A stretch of DNA of 31,504 nucleotides from an uncultured Acetatifactor sp. (GCA_910584865.1 CAJUCE010000024.1:50156-81659); one strand, 5' to 3'. Shown: positions 1 through 8,714, counted from the first letter of the stretch. A program made the numbers and translations. The notes: generated by a model from the letters alone, not told the origin.

Positions 1-196
1 CCAAATGCAGGGCCTTCAATTCTTCTGGGCACTGCGGCGGATTGTTGCTGTTTTTTAGTTCCGCAGAAACCCTTTCCGGTACCGGGCCGTTCCATAGAAG
101 TATTCCTCCGTTTCCGCACCCGGCCAAATCATCGTTCCCCACATGCTTACAGCCGTCCTGCCAAAATACGCCAGCAGAAACAATTTGTGATAACAT
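1..196 (-). CDS. Partial ORF of unknown function, open at the window's left edge
   Basis: Reading the minus strand from an ATG at 196 gives 65 open codons to the edge of the window, beginning MLSQIVSAGVFWQDG and ending near PEELKALHL. I do not recognise the family. The other two minus frames here hit stops, and the composition (Cys/Gly/Asn/Pro-rich) looks protein-like. No convincing ribosome binding site precedes the ATG, which argues against this exact start. In its favour, a perfect sigma-A promoter lies upstream on the same strand (353-381), with a folded leader between. It could also be a remnant. Confidence 0.35.
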   Translation of the reverse strand, partial: MLSQIVSAGVFWQDGCKHVGNDDLAGCGNGGILLWNGPVPERVSAELKNSNNPPQCPEELKALHL

Positions 197-235
197 TAAA
201 GATTGAAAAGAACGATTATCAATTGTTCCGCTATG

Positions 236-315
236 CGTCTCTGGCCGGGCGGCTGTATCCCTGCTACGGTCCGTTGGGCACCGGGAGACGTTTTCGTGTA
301 TGTCCTGTACGAAAA
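236..315 (-). promoter_or_regulatory. Structured 5' leader candidate
   Basis: Between the consensus promoter and the ATG at 196 the RNA can form two stems. One is a hairpin TTTTCGT/ACGAAAA (arms 291-297 and 309-315). The other is a stem closed by CGTCTC/GAGACG (236-241 and 285-290), with inner CCGG/CCGG, CGG/CCG and GTA/TAC helices and a GCAGGGA terminal loop. I could not match it to TPP, SAM, cobalamin, glycine, c-di-GMP, purine, fluoride or T-box consensus elements. It may be a riboswitch-like leader, a ribozyme-like fold or simply a repeat. No gene is visible between 382 and 523. Confidence 0.35.
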
Positions 316-352
316 TTCCTTCTTATTTCTCACTGACTTGCTATGTACCTTC

Positions 353-381
353 ATTATATTGACTAATCTTCGAATTGTCAA
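353..381 (-). promoter_or_regulatory. Perfect-consensus sigma-A promoter, leftward
   Basis: On the minus strand TTGACA (376-381) is separated by exactly 17 bases from TATAAT (353-358). Both hexamers match consensus fully. Transcription would start near 346 and run left through a folded leader into the partial ORF at 196. An imperfect dyad ATTGAC...GTCAAT (358-382) overlaps the -35 and spacer and could be an operator. The same dyad gives a weaker plus-strand promoter (TTGACT-17-TATGTA). Confidence 0.65.
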
Positions 382-523
382 TATGTATATTTTTTAAAAT
401 ATTACGAAAGATTTTATGGCAACACTGGATAGAATTTTTGCTTCTTAATGCGGGAATGCCCGGAATATCTTTGGTTATCTTACACAAAATACGGAAAGAC
501 GGCTGTATGACGCCGCCATCCCG

Positions 524-1627
524 TTATTTTGCTTCTCCCTTTCCGGAAATGCACATATACTCTCCCATCCACTGCATAATCTCATTTTCGAAAGGAAATA
601 CATTTCCCTCCGGCGCAGGCAGTTCCCCGTAAATCTCCTTCGTTTCCGTGGACGCGTATCCTGTCTGTCGGCAGATTTCCTCCCATTCCCGAATGTCAAA
701 CAGCTTTTCAAACAGATTGTAATCACCGCTTTCGGTCAGTGTCCTATACAGGCATTCCCACTTCCCGGTGTTCTCCGAGGCATGGTCTCCTACGATGCTG
801 ATATTGTACACAGCATGCCCTCCCGGCTTCAACACACGAAAGCCTTCCCGGAAACCCTCCATCATTTTGTCCTGCATGCTCTCAAAGCCGCCGTATGACA
901 CCACCATATCGATACAGCCGTCCGCAAGCGGCAGCCGGGCGCAGTCACAGGCCAGGCATACGATGTCCACATAGGGGTTCACCATCTCCTCGCTGAAATA
1001 CCGCTTGTTGTATTTCAGGATGCGGTGGGAAAGATCCGCCATGATGACAAGGCATGGCCAGTTGATTCGCTGCAGGTCATATTTGATCCCGCCGCCGGTG
1101 CCGGAGGCAATATCCAGGATGACTCTGGGACGCAATCTCTTTATGGCCTGCCAGCGTACCTCGGTGCAAGGGACTGCCCCCATCTGGTAACGCGGGTTCC
1201 CGGGATGGCGCTGCTCCAGCAGGTAATCCTGGTAGTTTTTGATAAACAGAGACCACAGTTCCCCCGGAATCTCCCGGGAGCCAAAGTAGATAACGCCGTC
1301 CGTTACGTCATAACAGCTGCCGCAATGATAATTGCTTTTACATATAAAAGAAGTTGTATTTTCGTCTTTGCTTTCCATGGTAAGGGGATCTCCGCATTCG
1401 GGGCAGCGCAGCAGCGGCGCGATACGCCGAAGTCCCGGGTCCGCGTTCCCCATCATTTCCCCCAGGGCTTTCGCGAAATAGGGCGCTGTCTCCCGGAGAG
1501 TGTTTTCACCAAGGACACTGGCGGGAATGGAGATATTTTTCTCCTCCGCTTTCTCCCTGGAATTTTCGCCCATTCTCCTAGTACCCCGCAATAAAGCAGA
1601 GGTTGATATTTTTCTGTCTGGCCGCAA
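524..1627 (-). CDS. SAM-dependent class I methyltransferase with N-terminal zinc ribbon
   Basis: A 367-residue protein. Near residues 72-115 a four-cysteine ribbon (CPECG ... C-X6-CGSC) resembles the Trm112/RlmA-type zinc finger. It is followed by a class I methyltransferase core with motif I ILDIASGTGGG, a motif II acidic strand (MADLSH), and a late GFRVLKPGGHAVYN strand typical of the family. Substrate is unknown; ribbon plus MTase recalls rRNA guanine methyltransferases, but the middle is divergent. The first codon is TTG at 1627, 12 bases after GGAGG. The alternative ATG at 1573 has a purine tract too close to it. It stands alone, divergent from the plus-strand pseudogene at 1818. Confidence 0.7.
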   Translation of the reverse strand: MRPDRKISTSALLRGTRRMGENSREKAEEKNISIPASVLGENTLRETAPYFAKALGEMMGNADPGLRRIAPLLRCPECGDPLTMESKDENTTSFICKSNYHCGSCYDVTDGVIYFGSREIPGELWSLFIKNYQDYLLEQRHPGNPRYQMGAVPCTEVRWQAIKRLRPRVILDIASGTGGGIKYDLQRINWPCLVIMADLSHRILKYNKRYFSEEMVNPYVDIVCLACDCARLPLADGCIDMVVSYGGFESMQDKMMEGFREGFRVLKPGGHAVYNISIVGDHASENTGKWECLYRTLTESGDYNLFEKLFDIREWEEICRQTGYASTETKEIYGELPAPEGNVFPFENEIMQWMGEYMCISGKGEAK

Positions 1628-1694
1628 CCAAAGGGATTACCTCCAAAAGGGTTCCATCCAATAGAAATGCATGGAGATAATTAGAATTCAGCTA

Positions 1695-1717
1695 AAATTC
1701 AGTTATAAACTGAATTT
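1695..1717. promoter_or_regulatory. Perfect 10-bp inverted repeat between divergent genes
   Basis: AAATTCAGTT (1695-1704) and AACTGAATTT (1708-1717) form a perfect dyad with a 3-base loop, preceded by further GAATTCAG/AAATTCAG half-site copies (1684-1700). It lies between the divergent methyltransferase and the 1818 gene and just upstream of the plus promoter at 1729. An operator is more likely than a terminator because no gene ends here. Confidence 0.4.
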
Positions 1718-1728
1718 CCAAATATACA

Positions 1729-1757
1729 TTGTAAATGCCGGACGATTATCTTATAAT
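1729..1757 (+). promoter_or_regulatory. Sigma-A promoter for the 1818 pseudogene
   Basis: TTGTAA (1729-1734), a 17-base spacer, and a perfect TATAAT (1752-1757). Transcription would start about 55 bases before the ATG at 1818, which carries a good AAGGAG site. Confidence 0.55.
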
Positions 1758-1817
1758 GGATACAAAATTATTGTTCCATCATGCATGAGCGTGCTTTCAA
1801 AAGGATAAGGAGATCCT

Positions 1818-2746
1818 ATGAAAAATATGAATTCAAAACCGTTAAAGTTCCTCTTTGCCTGCTGCCTCTTTCTGGCCGTGGGGATCGGCTGTCTGAAATC
1901 AACTGCTGCCCATGTAATCCGGGATGCCTATATCGGTTCGGCTTTCAGCTTCCGGACAAGCGATGTCGTCGCACTGGCCTGTCCAGACCTGGAAATTGAC
2001 AGGGCAATGGAGATTCAGCGGCTGGTGGAGAGACATCCGCAGCTGGACCGCGTCATCCACCGCTATCTGCGCGCTTATGCCGCCTTCCTGGCCGGAAAGA
2101 ACACGCCCCTTGAAAAAATGGACAACAGCAGATCTTTCGCCAGACTGAACCGCGACATTCTGAAAGCGGTAAAAAGGAGCAGTAACAGCAGTGCTTTGGC
2201 AATCAGCGACGAGGAGTTCCTGGCACAGCTGACCGAGGCGGAAGATGAAGCTGAATGGATACTGCTAAACCGGCTTCCTCCAACCCTCCGGAATCTGGGG
2301 GAACCGGCGATTGCCGCCACCAGGGTTTATGGAGCAGTGACTTCCTTTTGGGTGCAGGCTGTGCTGCTTTTGGGTGTGCTGCTGCCGCTCCTTATGCCTG
2401 TTGTCCTATATGCCCAAAGGTCTTCTCTGGGGATCATTCCTTTTTTCAGGCTGACTCCTTTGGTATCTCCCGCAGCGAAAGAAGGCTCCGCTTCTGATAC
2501 AGCTTCATCGTACAGCGCAGGGATCGGGGCATATTATCGTTCCTGCTGCAGGGCTGTTTCTGGACTGTCGTCCCCTTTGCCTGTATCAAGGCCGCCGACA
2601 GGTGGGTGCTCTCTGTTACCGACAGGCTTCTGGGGCGCAGTATGTATCTGGATACCGCCCCCTTCCTGTGGCGCGGGGCTATCCTTATTGGATGCGGAGG
2701 AGCCGTCTGGTTCCTGGCTTCCAGGCTTTCCGCTCTTAGATCCTGA
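1818..2746 (+). pseudogene. Membrane protein pseudogene (1-base deletion plus nonsense codon)
   Basis: The ATG at 1818 has an AAGGAG site six bases upstream. The N-terminus is a hydrophobic signal/anchor, followed by a soluble helical domain and a membrane segment near residues 175-198. The reading frame then turns into low-complexity Ser/Pro/Gly sequence, running on to a stop at 2781-2783. If one T is restored to the T6 run at about 2439-2444, a plausible membrane-protein tail appears in frame 2 (ILSFLLQGCFWTVVPFACIK ... AILIGCGGAVWFLASRL), ending at a TGA at 2744-2746. It is interrupted by one TGA at 2495-2497 where Trp would fit. Two lesions in one gene indicate decay. The alternative is a 321-residue expressed hypothetical with an aberrant tail. 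The family is not recognised. Confidence 0.6.
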
Positions 2747-2791
2747 CCCTGACAAGCCGGAACCAGAATTTTGCCGCTTTTAAATAGACCG

Positions 2792-2884
2792 ATGAAAAAA
2801 GCAATCCAATGAAAACGGTTCAACGGAAAAGCGATCTGAAGAAAAAAGCGGTTCAATGGAAGAAAAGCATCTTAAAAAGAAAGA
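2792..2884 (+). repeat. Degenerate short-unit repeat array, leader of AAA pseudogene
   Basis: About five units of 14-18 bases in plus orientation, for example ATGAAAAAAGCAATCCA (2792), ACGGAAAAGCGATCTG (2823), AAGAAAAAAGCGGTTCA (2839) and ATGGAAGAAAAGCATCTT (2856). They share the ATGGAAGAAAGNCATTCC-like theme of the arrays at 27250-27319, 27694-27852 and 30472-30612 (those on minus). This is the most diverged copy and ends about 50 bases before the pseudogene start at 2931. Confidence 0.5.
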
Positions 2885-2930
2885 TAAGAATATAAATTAT
2901 CTACAGATCCAAAAGAAAGGCGATCCGCCC

Positions 2931-3380
2931 ATGAAAGATAAACTGCCTATAGTATTGAGAATTTTGAGGAAATTCGTACAGAAGGATTCTGCTATGTGGA
3001 TAAAACCTGCTTTATCAAGAAGCTGCTGAATAATTAGGGAAAAGTAAATCTCTTCACCCGTCCCCGCAGATTCGGAAAGTCCCTGAATATGAGTATGTTA
3101 AAATACTTTTTTGGTTATGACTGTGACAGCAGACTGTTTGAGGGACTGGAAATTGCAAAGGAAACGGCGCTTTGTCAGCAGTATATGGGAAAATTCCCAG
3201 TCATTTCCATAAATCTGAAGGATGCAGGCGCCGGAAACTATGAGACAGCCCGGGGACTGCAGTGCTCCATTATTCGGAATGAAGCACTGCGTTTTTCTTT
3301 CCTGAAAGAAAGCCGTCAGCTTGGAGAAGATAAAATAAATCAATACCAGCGCCTGCTGTCCTATGAAGAGCACGGAGAAA
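2931..3380 (+). pseudogene. AAA-ATPase / PD-(D/E)XK nuclease-like (DUF1703 family) pseudogene
   Basis: The start (MKDKLPI) and the following sequence match this common anaerobe family (LPIG-I-xF-xxIRTEGFYYVDKT ... FTRPRRFGKSLNMSMLKYFF) only if two lesions are repaired. One is a missing G near 2952 (ATA-GT should be ATA-GGT). The other is a TAG at 3035-3037 where the family has TGG (NNWGKVNLFTRPRR). The Walker A-like RRFGKS lies near 3060-3080. Similarity fades around 3360-3380, so only the first ~150 of the family's usual 500-plus residues remain. The break coincides with an antisense ABC-transporter scrap. A short tail of the same family occurs at 23760-23912. Confidence 0.75.
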
Positions 3381-3515
3381 CATATCATTCACCTCTTCCC
3401 GGGAATAATCCTGGTACAGGGCTACATTATTGAAGATGGTATCGCTAAAAATATAGCTTTGCTGATAACAGACCGAGCTTACATGCATGACGCCTTTGTC
3501 TTCGTTTTTACTGTT
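3380..3515 (-). pseudogene. ABC-transporter ATPase fragment
   Basis: The minus strand encodes about 45 residues (SSVCYQQSYIFSDTIFNNVA, then LYQDYSREEVNDM) resembling the Q-loop region of fused permease/ATPase ABC exporters: glutamine of the Q-loop, then a phenylalanine-rich xIFSDTIxxNIAL stretch. No Walker A, signature or Walker B is present on either side. It is therefore an isolated fragment, wedged between the end of the topoisomerase gene and the decayed AAA-ATPase gene. Confidence 0.5.
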
Positions 3516-3523
3516 CGCCGGCC

Positions 3524-5446
3524 TTATACATCCAGTTCCGCGTCCACCGCATGGTCATAGATAAAAATCTTTCTGGGCGGCACCTCCGTCCCCATGAGCA
3601 GCTCCGTCACTTCCGAGGCCATCCTGGCATCCTCGATCTCCACCAGCTTCATACGCCGGGTCTCCGGGTTCAGCGTGGTCTCCCAGAGCTGTTCCGCGTC
3701 CATCTCGCCAAGGCCCTTGTACCGCTGCAGGGTAAAAGGCGTTTTGTGGGTTTTCCGGTACTTTTCCAACGCTTTGTCATCATAGAGATACTGCTCCGCC
3801 CCCTTGGAAGGCATGGCCTTATACAAGGGCGGCATGGCGATATATACATGCCCCTCGAAAATCAGCTCAGGCATAAAGCGATAAAACAGCGTCAGCAGCA
3901 GCGTGGAAATATGGGCTCCGTCCACATCCGCATCCGCCATGATGATGATCTTGTCGTAGCGAAGCTTTTTGATGTCAAAGTCATTGCCGTACCCTTCTGA
4001 AAAACCGCAGCCGAAGGCATTGATCATGGTCTTGATCTCCGCGTTGGCCAGAACCTTGTCGATACTGGCCTTCTCCACGTTCAATATCTTGCCCCGGATG
4101 GGCAGGATGGCCTGGAACATCCGGTTTCTGGCCATCTTGGCGCTGCCTCCGGCGGAATCTCCCTCCACGATGAAAATCTCGCATTTGGAAGGGTCCCTGG
4201 ACTCGCAGTTGGCCAGCTTTCCGTTGGAATCAAAGGAAAATTTCTGCTTTGTGAGCATGTTGGTCTTGGCACGCTCTTCGGATTTGCGGATTTTCGCCGC
4301 CTTCTCCGCGCAGCCGATGATATTTTTCAGGGTATCCAGGTTCCGGTCAAAGAAACGGACGATCTCCTCCCCGGTCACCTTGGACACCACCTTGGCCGCG
4401 TCCTGATTGTCCAGTTTCGTCTTGGTCTGGCCTTCAAACCGGGGGTCAGGATGCTTGATGGACACCACCGCCGTCATGCCGTTCCGCACGTCGGCCCCCG
4501 TAAAGTTGGCATCCTTCTCCTTCAGGATTCCAATCTGCCTGGCGTAGGTGTTAATCACGTTGGTGAACATGGTCTTGAAGCCCGTCAGATGGGTTCCGCC
4601 CTCGGAGTTGTATATATTATTACAAAATCCCAATACATTCTCGTGGAACTCATTGATGTACTGGAAGGCTGCCTCCACGGAGATTCCTTCGCTTTCCCCC
4701 TTAAAATAGATCACATCGTGGACAGGGTCCTGGGACTTGTTCATGTCCTTCACAAAGCCGGTAATGCCGTCGGGCTCATGGAACGTCACTTTCTCCGGCT
4801 CCTCCCTGCGCCTGTCCTCGAACAGGATGGTCAGGTTTGGATTCAGGTAGGCCGTCTCGTGAAGACGACTTTTCACATCGTCCTCCTTGAACCGGGTCCT
4901 GTCGAAAATGGTGTCGTCGGGCAGGAAATTGATGGTGGTCCCGGTCTCTTTCGTTCTGCCCTTCACGGGAAGTAGGCCGTTTTCCAGGGGAATCACCGGA
5001 TTGCCTCTCTCATATTTGTCCTCATAAATAAATCCGCCGGTCTTGACCGTTACGGTCAGCCTGGTGGAAAGGGCATTGACCACGGAGGAGCCCACGCCGT
5101 GGAGGCCGCCGCTGGTCTTGTAGGCGGCATTGTCAAATTTTCCCCCTGCGTGAAGGGTGGTGAACACCAGGCGCTCCGCGCTGATGCCCTTCTCATGCAT
5201 TCCCACGGGAATCCCACGGCCGTTATCCATAATGGTGGCTGAGCCGTCCGCCTCCAGGATAACCCGGATCTGATCGCAGAATCCCGCCAGATGCTCATCC
5301 ACGGAATTGTCCACGATCTCGTAGATCAAATGGTTCAGCCCCTTGGTGGAAACGCTTCCGATGTACATGCCCGGGCGTTTGCGCACAGCTTCCAACCCCT
5401 CCAGTACCGTGATACTGGAGGCGTCATAATTGTTTGTATTTGCCAT
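3524..5446 (-). CDS. gyrB: Type IIA DNA topoisomerase subunit B (GyrB/ParE family)
   Basis: A full-length 640-residue ATPase/TOPRIM subunit. The GHKL ATPase shows NSVDE (47-51), DNGRGIP (74-80) and the GGLHGVGSS lid; the transducer carries QTKTKL (340-345). TOPRIM shows EGDSAGG (428-434) and DADVDG (505-510). The C-terminal segment is GLGEMDAEQLWETTLNPETR. The protein would partner a GyrA/ParC subunit to alter DNA supercoiling or decatenate chromosomes. No such partner lies adjacent, and no dnaA/recF is nearby, so it could be a second, ParE-like paralogue rather than the origin-linked gyrB; the symbol is provisional. It sits 7 bases after the DegV gene and is probably co-transcribed with it. 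Confidence 0.9.
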   Translation of the reverse strand: MANTNNYDASSITVLEGLEAVRKRPGMYIGSVSTKGLNHLIYEIVDNSVDEHLAGFCDQIRVILEADGSATIMDNGRGIPVGMHEKGISAERLVFTTLHAGGKFDNAAYKTSGGLHGVGSSVVNALSTRLTVTVKTGGFIYEDKYERGNPVIPLENGLLPVKGRTKETGTTINFLPDDTIFDRTRFKEDDVKSRLHETAYLNPNLTILFEDRRREEPEKVTFHEPDGITGFVKDMNKSQDPVHDVIYFKGESEGISVEAAFQYINEFHENVLGFCNNIYNSEGGTHLTGFKTMFTNVINTYARQIGILKEKDANFTGADVRNGMTAVVSIKHPDPRFEGQTKTKLDNQDAAKVVSKVTGEEIVRFFDRNLDTLKNIIGCAEKAAKIRKSEERAKTNMLTKQKFSFDSNGKLANCESRDPSKCEIFIVEGDSAGGSAKMARNRMFQAILPIRGKILNVEKASIDKVLANAEIKTMINAFGCGFSEGYGNDFDIKKLRYDKIIIMADADVDGAHISTLLLTLFYRFMPELIFEGHVYIAMPPLYKAMPSKGAEQYLYDDKALEKYRKTHKTPFTLQRYKGLGEMDAEQLWETTLNPETRRMKLVEIEDARMASEVTELLMGTEVPPRKIFIYDHAVDAELDV

Positions 5447-5453
5447 TTATATT

Positions 5454-6329
5454 TCACTCTCCCACATCAATCTTCTTACAGCAGGCAAACGCCAGCGCCC
5501 CGGGCCCAATATGGCAGGCCACGCTCAAAGACAGGGCGTCAATATGGATATCATATCCGGGAAATACCTCCAGAATCTCCTTCTTATAAGCCTCTGCCGC
5601 CTCCAGATTAGCCGTATGGGCAATCTGCAGCCAGATATGCTTATCTTCCGTCATGCCGCCAAACCGGTTCTCGATATCGCTTTTGACGGCATTGATCATG
5701 ATGCTCTTGCCCTGATTCGTGGTCCTGGCCTTGGCAAAGGCATCCAGCTTGTCCCCCTGAATCTGCAATACCGGTTTTAAGCGCAGCATGGTACCGATCG
5801 CAGCGGCCGCAGGCGTAATCCGCCCGCCCTTTTTCAAATAATAGAGCGTATCCAGCATAATGTAGATACTGCTGTTGAATTTATCCGCTTCCAGGAATTC
5901 CCGGATCTCTTTTGCGTGCATCCCTTTTTCGGCAAGACGCTTCGCATCCAGACAGGACTGACGCTGGGTGACGGAAATGCGCTGGTTATTTACCACCTGG
6001 ACACGCCCGCCATAGTCCTCGGCCAGCAGCATGGCGCTCTGACAGGAACCGGAGAGGCCGCTGCTCATGGGGATATGAACGATCTCGTCATAGTCTCCAA
6101 GCAGGCTGTCCCACAGCTTCATCACCGATTCCGGAGAAGGCTGGCTGGTCCCGATATTGGCGCCGGAAGCCAGCTTTTTATAAAAGTCCTCCTGGGTCAG
6201 ATCGATATCTTCAAAAAAAGTCTCCTCATTGATCATAAAAGGCATAGGCAGCACATACACGCCAAGCTCCCTGCCTCCGGCCTGGGTGATCCCGCTGTTG
6301 CTGTCCGTCACAATCGCTACATTTGACAT
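5454..6329 (-). CDS. DegV family protein (FakB-like fatty-acid binding)
   Basis: 291 residues, the normal length. DegV hallmarks are the N-terminal VTDSNSGI, TSQPSPE near residue 60, the SSGLSGS loop near 90, and KPVLQIQGDKL. Family members bind a fatty acid and present it to FakA for phosphorylation to acyl-phosphate. A FakA-like gene lies upstream at 8715-10430, separated by recG. The ATG at 6329 has GAGGAAA upstream. A promoter (6434-6462) overlaps the end of recG, so degV and the topoisomerase gene likely form their own transcript. Confidence 0.88.
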   Translation of the reverse strand: MSNVAIVTDSNSGITQAGGRELGVYVLPMPFMINEETFFEDIDLTQEDFYKKLASGANIGTSQPSPESVMKLWDSLLGDYDEIVHIPMSSGLSGSCQSAMLLAEDYGGRVQVVNNQRISVTQRQSCLDAKRLAEKGMHAKEIREFLEADKFNSSIYIMLDTLYYLKKGGRITPAAAAIGTMLRLKPVLQIQGDKLDAFAKARTTNQGKSIMINAVKSDIENRFGGMTEDKHIWLQIAHTANLEAAEAYKKEILEVFPGYDIHIDALSLSVACHIGPGALAFACCKKIDVGE

Positions 6330-6433
6330 TGTATTTCCTCATTTCCGCATTATTCTTATCTGCCGAAACAAGTACCGGGCCTTTTAGCCGCTCCGATCTT
6401 GCTTCTTCCATATTGCCGCAAACAATTACAACT

Positions 6434-6462
6434 ATTTTACTGTTATATTGAACGAAAGTCAA
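6434..6462 (-). promoter_or_regulatory. Promoter for degV-topoisomerase unit
   Basis: On minus, TTGACT (6457-6462), 17 bases, TAAAAT (6434-6439). It overlaps the last codons of recG, leaving a leader of about 100 bases before degV. Confidence 0.5.
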
Positions 6463-8506
6463 CACTGTTTATTGACTCTTCCGCCAGATAATTGCGCAGA
6501 GCCGCATGCTCCGGATGTTCCAGTTCCGGATCTGTTTTCAGCAATTCCTCTACCGCTTCCGAGGCCTGTTTCAGTACAGACGCATCGGTGTATATATCCC
6601 CTATGCGGAACGAAAAATCACCGCTCTGGCGGATTCCGAACAGTTCTCCCGGACCTCTGAGCCTTAAATCCTCCGAGGCAATAAAGAAGCCGTCATTGGA
6701 TCTGTTCAGGATTTTCAGCCTCTCCATGGTTTCTTCTTTCTCGCTGCCGCTGACAAAAATACAGTAACTCTGATGCTCTCCCCTGCCCACACGTCCTCTC
6801 AGCTGGTGGAGCTGAGCTAGCCCAAAGCGCTCCGCATTTTCCACCATCATCACGGTGGCGTTCGGCACATTAATTCCTACCTCTATTACCGTGGTGGATA
6901 CCAGCACATCGATTGTCTGGGCAGAAAACGCTTCCATGATCCTTTTTTTATCGGCAGGGCGCATTTTTCCATGAAGATAGGCTACCTGAATACCGGACGG
7001 CAGCACACTCTTCAGCTTTTCCGTATAGTCCACTACATTTTCCAAAGAAAGCCCGCTCTCCGACTCTCCCTCCACCTGCGGACAGATCACATAAACCTGC
7101 CTTCCCTTTTCTACCTCCTTGATAATAAACTGATATGCTTTTTGCCGATAAGAGGTGTTTACTACACAGTTTTTTATAGGAAGCCTTTGTGCCGGCAGTT
7201 CATCAATGACAGAAATATGCAGATCACCATATAAAATGATGGCAAGCGTTCTGGGAATGGGCGTAGCGCTCATGACGAGAATATGAGGCTGCTCTCCTTT
7301 CTCTGCCAGAAGCTCTCTCTGCCTCACACCGAAGCGGTGCTGTTCATCCGTTACCACCAGCGCCAGGGAACGGTATTGTACTTTTTCCTGAATCAGCGCA
7401 TGCGTACCGATAATGAGATTCGCCTCTCCAGAGGAAATCATGGCATATGCTTCCCTTTTTTCTTTTACGCTCATGGAACCCACCAGGAGAACCGGGCGAA
7501 AGATCAGGCCGTATTTCCTGATATAAGTTTGTACCGTTTCAAAGTGCTGAATCGCCAATACCTCAGTAGGCGCCATCAGCGCTCCCTGAAAGCCGTTGGC
7601 AGCCGTCGTCAGCAGTGCCAGTACGGCTACAATCGTCTTGCCCGATCCCACATCTCCTTGAACCAGACGATTCATGCAGTAGGGACCTGCCAGATCTTCC
7701 CTGATTTCAGCCCATACCTTATCCTGGGCTCCGGTCAGCGGAAAGGGAAGCCTCTCCAGAAAGCGAACGGTATCGGATGTTTCCATTATAACATAATAAT
7801 TTTCCAGACGTTCGCTGAATTCCTTATTCTTCTGCATCAGAAATAAAAATGAGAAGAATTCGTCAAATACCAGTCTCTTTCTTGCATTTTTTAAGACATC
7901 GTAGTCGTCCGGAAAATGAATTTCTTCAAGAGCCTGCCTCCTTGAAATGAGTCCGTACTTTGTCATGAATTCCTCCGGAAAATATTCCGGCTCAAAATCG
8001 CAGCATGTGAAAGCCTGCCTGACACACTTTTGAACCATATGGTCTGAAAGTCCCTTTGTCAGGGAATATCGCGGAATCAGGCGTCCGGCCAGCTGCCGGT
8101 ACTCTTCCATAGAAAAAATCCTGGGCTGTTCCATTATTCTGGCGCTGCCTCTGCTCTGAACGCCCCCTCTGAAAATATAGAACCCTCCCTTTTTCAAAGC
8201 TTTCTTCAAAAAAGGCATATTATAGAAGGTCAGCATCAGGCTTCCGGAAGCGTCGGAAATCTTTACATTGAGAATATGAAGCTTTCCCGCCTTTTTTTCA
8301 CCAGGGATTCCTGTTACTGCGGCATGAACGGCGCACACCTCTCCGGGCTGCGCGCCGGCCACTTCCACAGGCGCGGCAAAAACTTCGTAATCCCTGGGAT
8401 AAAAGGCCAGCAGTTCTCCCACTGTCCGGATATGCAGTTTTTCATATAAACACTGTGTTTTCTCTCCCACGCCTTTTAACGCGGTGATAGAACTTGTCTT
8501 ATCCAT
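6443..8506 (-). CDS. recG: ATP-dependent DNA helicase RecG
   Basis: 687 residues from ATG 8506, the usual RecG length. The N-terminal wedge/OB region begins LKGVGEKTQ. Helicase motifs are Walker A GDVGSGKT (284-291), motif Ia APTEVLA, the DEQH box (387-390), SATPIPRT, and the RecG C-terminal QLRGRVGRG with a TRG-like tail. RecG remodels stalled forks and branch-migrates Holliday junctions. The start is set by AGAGAGG five bases before the ATG and by the MDKTSSITALKGVG family start. The reading frame stays open 97 codons further upstream and contains a hydrophobic segment, but that has no strong ribosome site. Confidence 0.95.
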   Translation of the reverse strand: MDKTSSITALKGVGEKTQCLYEKLHIRTVGELLAFYPRDYEVFAAPVEVAGAQPGEVCAVHAAVTGIPGEKKAGKLHILNVKISDASGSLMLTFYNMPFLKKALKKGGFYIFRGGVQSRGSARIMEQPRIFSMEEYRQLAGRLIPRYSLTKGLSDHMVQKCVRQAFTCCDFEPEYFPEEFMTKYGLISRRQALEEIHFPDDYDVLKNARKRLVFDEFFSFLFLMQKNKEFSERLENYYVIMETSDTVRFLERLPFPLTGAQDKVWAEIREDLAGPYCMNRLVQGDVGSGKTIVAVLALLTTAANGFQGALMAPTEVLAIQHFETVQTYIRKYGLIFRPVLLVGSMSVKEKREAYAMISSGEANLIIGTHALIQEKVQYRSLALVVTDEQHRFGVRQRELLAEKGEQPHILVMSATPIPRTLAIILYGDLHISVIDELPAQRLPIKNCVVNTSYRQKAYQFIIKEVEKGRQVYVICPQVEGESESGLSLENVVDYTEKLKSVLPSGIQVAYLHGKMRPADKKRIMEAFSAQTIDVLVSTTVIEVGINVPNATVMMVENAERFGLAQLHQLRGRVGRGEHQSYCIFVSGSEKEETMERLKILNRSNDGFFIASEDLRLRGPGELFGIRQSGDFSFRIGDIYTDASVLKQASEAVEELLKTDPELEHPEHAALRNYLAEESINSVDFRSI

Positions 8507-8714
8507 AACTGCCTCTCTTTGCTTTTTCCGGCACCAAAACACCTCGCACGGCCAAATAAACAGGTAATTGTACAATAACACAAAAAGAACTGCCCCACTC
8601 AAGAAAATACAGGATACGCAGGTCCTTATTCTTTGTAAGCACCAGCTCCCATATAGAAATCCTTTCATGTGACAGCCCTGTTGTTCGCATATAAATAGGA
8701 TACGGCTTTTTGTA

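Noticed and set aside
3524..5446. Replication origin region because of the GyrB-like gene
   Set aside because: No dnaA, dnaN, recF or clusters of TTATCCACA boxes nearby.
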